Source of the DNA: Rugamonas fusca
GTDB lineage: Bacteria > Pseudomonadota > Gammaproteobacteria > Burkholderiales > Burkholderiaceae_D
Length of the DNA stretch: 35,634 nt
NCBI RefSeq assembly: GCF_014042365.1
Contig: NZ_JACEZS010000039.1
Location: 1 to 35,634, forward strand
Reading direction: 5' to 3'
In this document: positions 32,331 to 35,634 of the stretch, piece by piece
How the letters are laid out: every line of letters begins with the position of its first letter
Numbering within the stretch: the stretch's first letter is position 1
Translations under genes and position numbers: made by a program
Notes under the pieces: generated by a model
Told to the model about the DNA's origin: nothing
Seen by the model: the letters and a program-made list of their open reading frames with translations, nothing else
Database searches by the model: none

Positions 32331-33158
32331 TTATTTCTTGCCGCGGCGCGAGACGATCATCGACGAAGTGCGCTTGTTGCTGCGCGTCTTCTTGCCCTTG
32401 GTCTGCTGGCCCCATGGCGACACTGGGTGACGGCCCGCTGCAGTGCGGCCTTCACCACCACCGTGCGGGTGGTCGATCGGGTTCATGACCACACCGCGGA
32501 CGGTAGGACGAACACCGCGCCAACGCATGGCACCGGCCTTACCGATCTTGCGCAGGCTGTGCTCGGCGTTGCCGACTTCACCCACGGTAGCGCGGCATTC
32601 GATGTGCACGCGGCGCACTTCGCCCGAGCGCAGACGCACTTGAGCGTAGGTGCCTTCGCGGGCCATCAGCACGACGCCGGCGCCGGCGGTACGGGCCATC
32701 TGGGCACCTTTACCTGGCAGCATTTCGACGCAGTTCATCACGGTACCGACCGGGATGTTGCGGATCGGCAGGCAGTTACCGGCCTTGATCGGGGCTTCCG
32801 CGCCGTTCATGACGGTGTCGCCTACGCTCATGCCCTTGGTGGCGATGATGTACTGGCGCTCGCCGTCGGCGTAGCACAGCAGGGCGATGTGCGCGGTGCG
32901 GTTAGGATCGTATTCGATCCGTTCCACTTTCGCAGGAATGCCATCCTTCTGGCGCTTGAAGTCGACCAGACGGTAGTGCTGCTTGTGACCACCGCCGATG
33001 TGGCGGGTGGTGATGTGGCCGTTGTTGTTACGGCCGGCGGTCTTGGATTTTTTCTCAACCAGGGCGGCGAACGGACGGCCTTTGTACAGGTCGGCGTTGA
33101 CCACCTTCACCATGCCGCGACGGCCTGGCGAGGTTGGCTTCATCTTAACGAGTGCCAT
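32331..33158 (-). CDS. rplB: 50S ribosomal protein L2
   Basis: L2 is required for subunit joining and peptidyl transferase activity. The 275-residue protein contains the highly conserved C-terminal signature NPIDHPHGGGEGR, including the histidine important for activity, and ends with the basic KGKKTRSNKRTSSMIVSRR. Its start overlaps the rplW stop (TAATG). Confidence 0.98.
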   Translation of the reverse strand: MALVKMKPTSPGRRGMVKVVNADLYKGRPFAALVEKKSKTAGRNNNGHITTRHIGGGHKQHYRLVDFKRQKDGIPAKVERIEYDPNRTAHIALLCYADGERQYIIATKGMSVGDTVMNGAEAPIKAGNCLPIRNIPVGTVMNCVEMLPGKGAQMARTAGAGVVLMAREGTYAQVRLRSGEVRRVHIECRATVGEVGNAEHSLRKIGKAGAMRWRGVRPTVRGVVMNPIDHPHGGGEGRTAAGRHPVSPWGQQTKGKKTRSNKRTSSMIVSRRGKK

Positions 33159-33472
33159 TATTTAGCCTCCTCGGAGAAATTGATTTCCTGGCCGGGCTTC
33201 AGGCACACGAAAGCGCGCTTGGTATGGTTGCGACGGCCGATGCGGGCACCGGTGCGCTTCTGCTTACCTTCGCGGTTGACGGTCTGCACCGATTCCACTT
33301 CCACCTTGAACAGCAGTTCAACGGCGGCCTTGATTTCTGGCTTGGTCGCATCCGGGGAGACACGGAACACGATCTGTTCGTTCTTCTCCGCCACCATGGT
33401 GGCTTTTTCGGAAATGACGGGCGCCACGAGTACCTTCATCAGGCGCTCTTCGCTAAATTTCACTGCGCTCAT
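33158..33472 (-). CDS. rplW: 50S ribosomal protein L23
   Basis: L23 is the exit-tunnel docking site for trigger factor and the signal recognition particle. The 104-residue protein contains RLMKVLVAPVISEKATM and the end region GRRNHTKRAFVCLKPG. It overlaps rplD by 4 bases (ATGA) and rplB by one, indicating translational coupling. Confidence 0.97.
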   Translation of the reverse strand: MSAVKFSEERLMKVLVAPVISEKATMVAEKNEQIVFRVSPDATKPEIKAAVELLFKVEVESVQTVNREGKQKRTGARIGRRNHTKRAFVCLKPGQEINFSEEAK

Positions 33473-34089
33473 GCCAGCATCTCCTCAATCTTAGCCAGTG
33501 CAGCTTTGGTGACCAGGATCTTCTTGTAGAACACCAGGGACATCGGATCTGCGTGACGTGGTTCCACAACCAGCACGTTCGGCAGGTTGCGCGAAGCCAG
33601 TTCCAGGTTTTCGTTGGCGGCGTCGGTGATGATCAGCACGGAGTCAAAGCCCATGCCGGTCAGCTTTTGCGACAGCAGCTTGGTCTTCGGTGCTTCGATC
33701 GTCAGGTCTTCGATGACCGACAGACGGTCTTCGCGGGCCAGTTGCGACAGGATCGAGCAGATACCGGCGCGGTACATCTTCTTGTTCACTTTATGGGTGA
33801 AGTTCTCGTCAGGCGAGTTCGGGAAGATGCGACCACCGCCGCGCCACAGTGGCGACGACGACATACCAGCACGAGCACGGCCGGTGCCTTTTTGGCGCCA
33901 TGGCTTCTTGGTCGTGTGGTGAACTTCTTCACGGTCTTTCTGCTTGCGGTTACCGCTGCGAGCGTTGGCCTGGTAGGCCACCACCACTTGGTGGATCAGC
34001 GCTTCGTTGTAGTCACGGCCGAAGACGGTGTCAGCGGCGGCTACGTTCGAGGCGGCTTGACCTTGCGCGTTCAAGAGCTTGAGTTCCAT
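33469..34089 (-). CDS. rplD: 50S ribosomal protein L4
   Basis: L4 reaches into the exit tunnel and in E. coli represses the S10 operon. The 206-residue protein has the tunnel-loop sequence KKPWRQKGTGRARAG followed by SPLWRGGGRIFPN. It starts 3 bases after the rplC stop. Any autoregulatory site here would have to lie in the rplC leader, because rpsJ is separated by a terminator. Confidence 0.98.
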   Translation of the reverse strand: MELKLLNAQGQAASNVAAADTVFGRDYNEALIHQVVVAYQANARSGNRKQKDREEVHHTTKKPWRQKGTGRARAGMSSSPLWRGGGRIFPNSPDENFTHKVNKKMYRAGICSILSQLAREDRLSVIEDLTIEAPKTKLLSQKLTGMGFDSVLIITDAANENLELASRNLPNVLVVEPRHADPMSLVFYKKILVTKAALAKIEEMLA

Positions 34090-34092
34090 CGA

Positions 34093-34749
34093 TTAAGCTC
34101 CCTTCTTTGCTTTAACTTTAACGGCAGGCGACACGACAACCTGGCCATTTTTCGCGCCAGGAACGGCACCCTTGACCAGCAGCAGCTGGCGCTCGGCGTC
34201 GATACGGGCGATTTCGAGGTTCTGGATGGTGCGGTTGACGTCACCGAGGTGACCGGTCATGCGCTTACCTGGGAACACGCGGCCTGGATCCTGCGCCATA
34301 CCGATGGAACCTGGAACATTGTGCGAACGGGAGTTACCGTGGGTCTGACGGCCCGAGGCGAAGTGGTGACGCTTGATGGTACCGGCGTAACCTTTACCGA
34401 TCGTCACGCCCTGCACGTCGATCTTCTGACCGACTTCGAACAGCGACACGGCGACCACGTCGCCAGCTTTCAGTTCGGCAGCTTTAGCGGCGTCCACGCG
34501 GAACTCTTTCAACAGAGTACCGGCTTCAACACCTGCTTTAGCGTGGTGACCAGCGACGGCTTTGGTCACGCGGGAAGCGCGACGTTGACCGAATGCAACC
34601 TGAACTGCGGAATAACCATCCGTTTCAGGCGTTTTGATTTGCGCAACACGGTTGTTCGATACGTCCAACACGGTGACTGGGATCGAATCCCCGTCATCGG
34701 TGAAGATGCGCATCATACCAACCTTGCGACCGAGGAGGCCAAGGCTCAT
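34093..34749 (-). CDS. rplC: 50S ribosomal protein L3
   Basis: L3 starts large-subunit assembly and approaches the peptidyl transferase centre. The 218-residue protein begins MSLGLLGRKVGMMRIFTDDG and has the central signature HHFASGRQTHGNSRSHNVPG, whose glutamine is methylated in E. coli L3. It is the first gene of its transcript here, with its own promoter candidate 95-125 bases upstream. Confidence 0.98.
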   Translation of the reverse strand: MSLGLLGRKVGMMRIFTDDGDSIPVTVLDVSNNRVAQIKTPETDGYSAVQVAFGQRRASRVTKAVAGHHAKAGVEAGTLLKEFRVDAAKAAELKAGDVVAVSLFEVGQKIDVQGVTIGKGYAGTIKRHHFASGRQTHGNSRSHNVPGSIGMAQDPGRVFPGKRMTGHLGDVNRTIQNLEIARIDAERQLLLVKGAVPGAKNGQVVVSPAVKVKAKKGA

Positions 34750-34844
34750 TTTTTCTCCATTCCCACCTACGATTGGGCGGGGCTTTGTTGAACTACAAAA
34801 ATTAGTACGGACCAGAAAAAGGCGAATCCATACCGAAGCCGGCT

Positions 34845-34873
34845 AGTGTAGCGTCATTTGGGTCTTGACGCAA
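34845..34873 (-). promoter_or_regulatory. Probable promoter of the rplC-rpsQ segment
   Basis: On the minus strand TTGCGT (34873-34868) and TACACT (34850-34845) are 17 bases apart. The site lies between the rpsJ terminator and rplC, leaving a leader of about 90 bases that contains no obvious reading frame. It fits a separate transcription start for rplC after the rpsJ unit ends. Confidence 0.6.
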
Positions 34874-34929
34874 CAACTAAATACGGGGTATGTCAGCTTT
34901 CGGGCACGGCGGCAGCCGTGCCTGGAATG

Positions 34930-34968
34930 AAAAGGGCCGGCCCGTCCGCGGTGCGGAGGGGCCGGCCC
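34930..34968 (-). terminator. Very stable terminator after rpsJ
   Basis: On the minus strand GGGCCGGCCC and TCCGC pair with GCGGA and GGGCCGGCCC, making 15 base pairs with one internal mismatch and a 3-base ACC loop, followed by TTTTC. It ends the tuf-rpsJ transcript. Confidence 0.88.
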
Positions 34969-34973
34969 TTCCC

Positions 34974-34997
34974 GGCTGGCGGGATACCCCGCCGGCC
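34974..34997 (-). terminator. Second hairpin directly ahead of the rpsJ terminator
   Basis: GGCCGGCGGG-GTAT-CCCGCCAGCC on the minus strand pairs over 10 bases with one mismatch. It lies 9 bases after the rpsJ stop and 5 bases before the terminator stem, and has no T-run of its own, giving a tandem hairpin end. Confidence 0.65.
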
Positions 34998-35006
34998 TGG
35001 CAGCGA

Positions 35007-35324
35007 TTACTGCAGCTTGATTTCGACGTCCACGCCAGCTGGCAGGTCCAGCTTCATCAGGGCGTCAACGGTCTTGTCGGTAGGATCGACGATGTCCATC
35101 AGGCGCTGGTGGGTGCGGATTTCGAACTGGTCGCGCGAGGTCTTGTTCACGTGTGGCGAACGCAGCACGTCGAAGCGCTGGATGCGGGTCGGCAGCGGCA
35201 CTGGGCCCTTGACCACGGCGCCGGTGCGCTTGGCGGTGTCGACGATTTCCAGGGCGGACTGGTCGATCAGCTTGTAGTCGAAAGCCTTCAGGCGGATACG
35301 GATCTTTTGATTGGTAACGGACAT
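35007..35324 (-). CDS. rpsJ: 30S ribosomal protein S10
   Basis: S10 is a head protein and also the NusE partner in antitermination. The 105-residue protein contains NQKIRIRLKAFDYKLIDQSA and the conserved loop LPTRIQRFDVLRSPHVNK. GAAGGAA precedes the ATG. It lies 125 bases after the tuf stop, with one long hairpin between, and is followed by tandem hairpins that separate it from rplC. Confidence 0.98.
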   Translation of the reverse strand: MSVTNQKIRIRLKAFDYKLIDQSALEIVDTAKRTGAVVKGPVPLPTRIQRFDVLRSPHVNKTSRDQFEIRTHQRLMDIVDPTDKTVDALMKLDLPAGVDVEIKLQ

Positions 35325-35395
35325 GGTAATTCCTTCAAAGAGCGAACTGGCAACTTTGTAGCGCCAGCAATTTTAAAAAGAACGGTGGGTAACGC

Positions 35396-35430
35396 AAGAG
35401 GCGGCATGGTATCACACCTTGCCGCCTCTT
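35396..35430 (-). terminator. Hairpin between tuf and rpsJ
   Basis: AAGAGGCGGCA (35396-35406) and TGCCGCCTCTT (35420-35430) are perfect 11-base complements, with a further 3-base GGT/ACC pairing inside the loop. On the minus strand only TT then GCG follow, so termination is probably incomplete; the T-run is better on the plus strand. It could act as a partial terminator, lowering rpsJ relative to tuf. Confidence 0.6.
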
Positions 35431-35449
35431 TTACATCAACGCTTAAAAA

Positions 35450-35634
35450 TTAGGCGATGATTTTCGCCACAACGCCGGCGCCGACGGTACGGCCGCCTTC
35501 GCGGATAGCGAAGCGCAGACCTTCTTCCATGGCGATCGGGTTGATCAGCTTGACGGTGATCGACACGTTGTCGCCTGGCATAACCATTTCTTTATCGGCT
35601 GGCAGCTCGATCGAACCGGTCACGTCCGTGGTAC
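35450..35634 (-). CDS. tuf: Elongation factor Tu, C-terminal part (cut by window edge)
   Basis: The 61 or so residues visible end in the EF-Tu C-terminus: MVMPGDNVSITVKLINPIAM, then EEGLRFAIREGGRTVGAGVV and KIIA before TAA. EF-Tu delivers aminoacyl-tRNA to the ribosome. The place upstream of rpsJ is the usual one for the tuf gene of the str operon. Whether a second tuf copy exists cannot be seen here. Confidence 0.97.
   Translation of the reverse strand, partial: TTDVTGSIELPADKEMVMPGDNVSITVKLINPIAMEEGLRFAIREGGRTVGAGVVAKIIA

Overview
The window is high-GC chromosomal DNA. Its gene content and order point to a betaproteobacterium of the order Burkholderiales, most likely the Oxalobacteraceae (Massilia, Duganella or Janthinobacterium type). 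The signs are an msrP-msrQ pair beside a ResB/CcsB cytochrome c maturation pair, a dihaem cytochrome c4, engB and hemB, and then a long ribosomal protein cluster ending at an EF-Tu gene. The genus is inferred from protein sequence style and gene order, not from any database search.

Positions 1-273 hold the end of an unrecognised plus-strand reading frame, a palindromic repeat and a short duplication. Positions 274-6101 (minus) carry envelope redox genes: cytochrome c4, ResB, CcsB, MsrP and MsrQ. Positions 6270-8066 (plus) carry engB and hemB, closed by a second copy of the palindromic repeat. Positions 8179-18396 are an accessory block: an unrecognised proline-rich membrane protein, an FAD/NAD(P)-binding protein of unknown substrate, and an RND efflux pump with its adaptor behind an OmpR-type two-component system, with a Spy/CpxP-like periplasmic gene divergent from the regulator. 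DsbD (18434-20368, minus) follows.

From 20515 to the right edge, everything is the S10-spc-alpha ribosomal superoperon on the minus strand. In transcription order it reads tuf, rpsJ, rplC, rplD, rplW, rplB, rpsS, rplV, rpsC, rplP, rpmC, rpsQ, rplN, rplX, rplE, rpsN, rpsH, rplF, rplR, rpsE, rpmD, rplO, secY, infA, rpmJ, rpsM, rpsK, rpsD, rpoA, rplQ. Gene order is the usual one, but the cluster is broken by five spacers of about 100-265 bases. These hold terminators, promoter-like sequences and strong RNA hairpins: rpsJ/rplC, rpsQ/rplN, rpsK/rpsD, rpsD/rpoA and rpoA/rplQ. The cluster therefore looks divided into several separately started and attenuated units, and a tandem palindromic repeat sits inside the rpoA-rplQ spacer.

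No tRNA, rRNA, CRISPR array, complete insertion sequence or prophage was seen. I found no clearly new multi-gene system. The most interesting material is in the non-coding spacers of the ribosomal cluster, the two palindromic repeat families, and two uncharacterised proteins (8179-9051 and 9264-11174).
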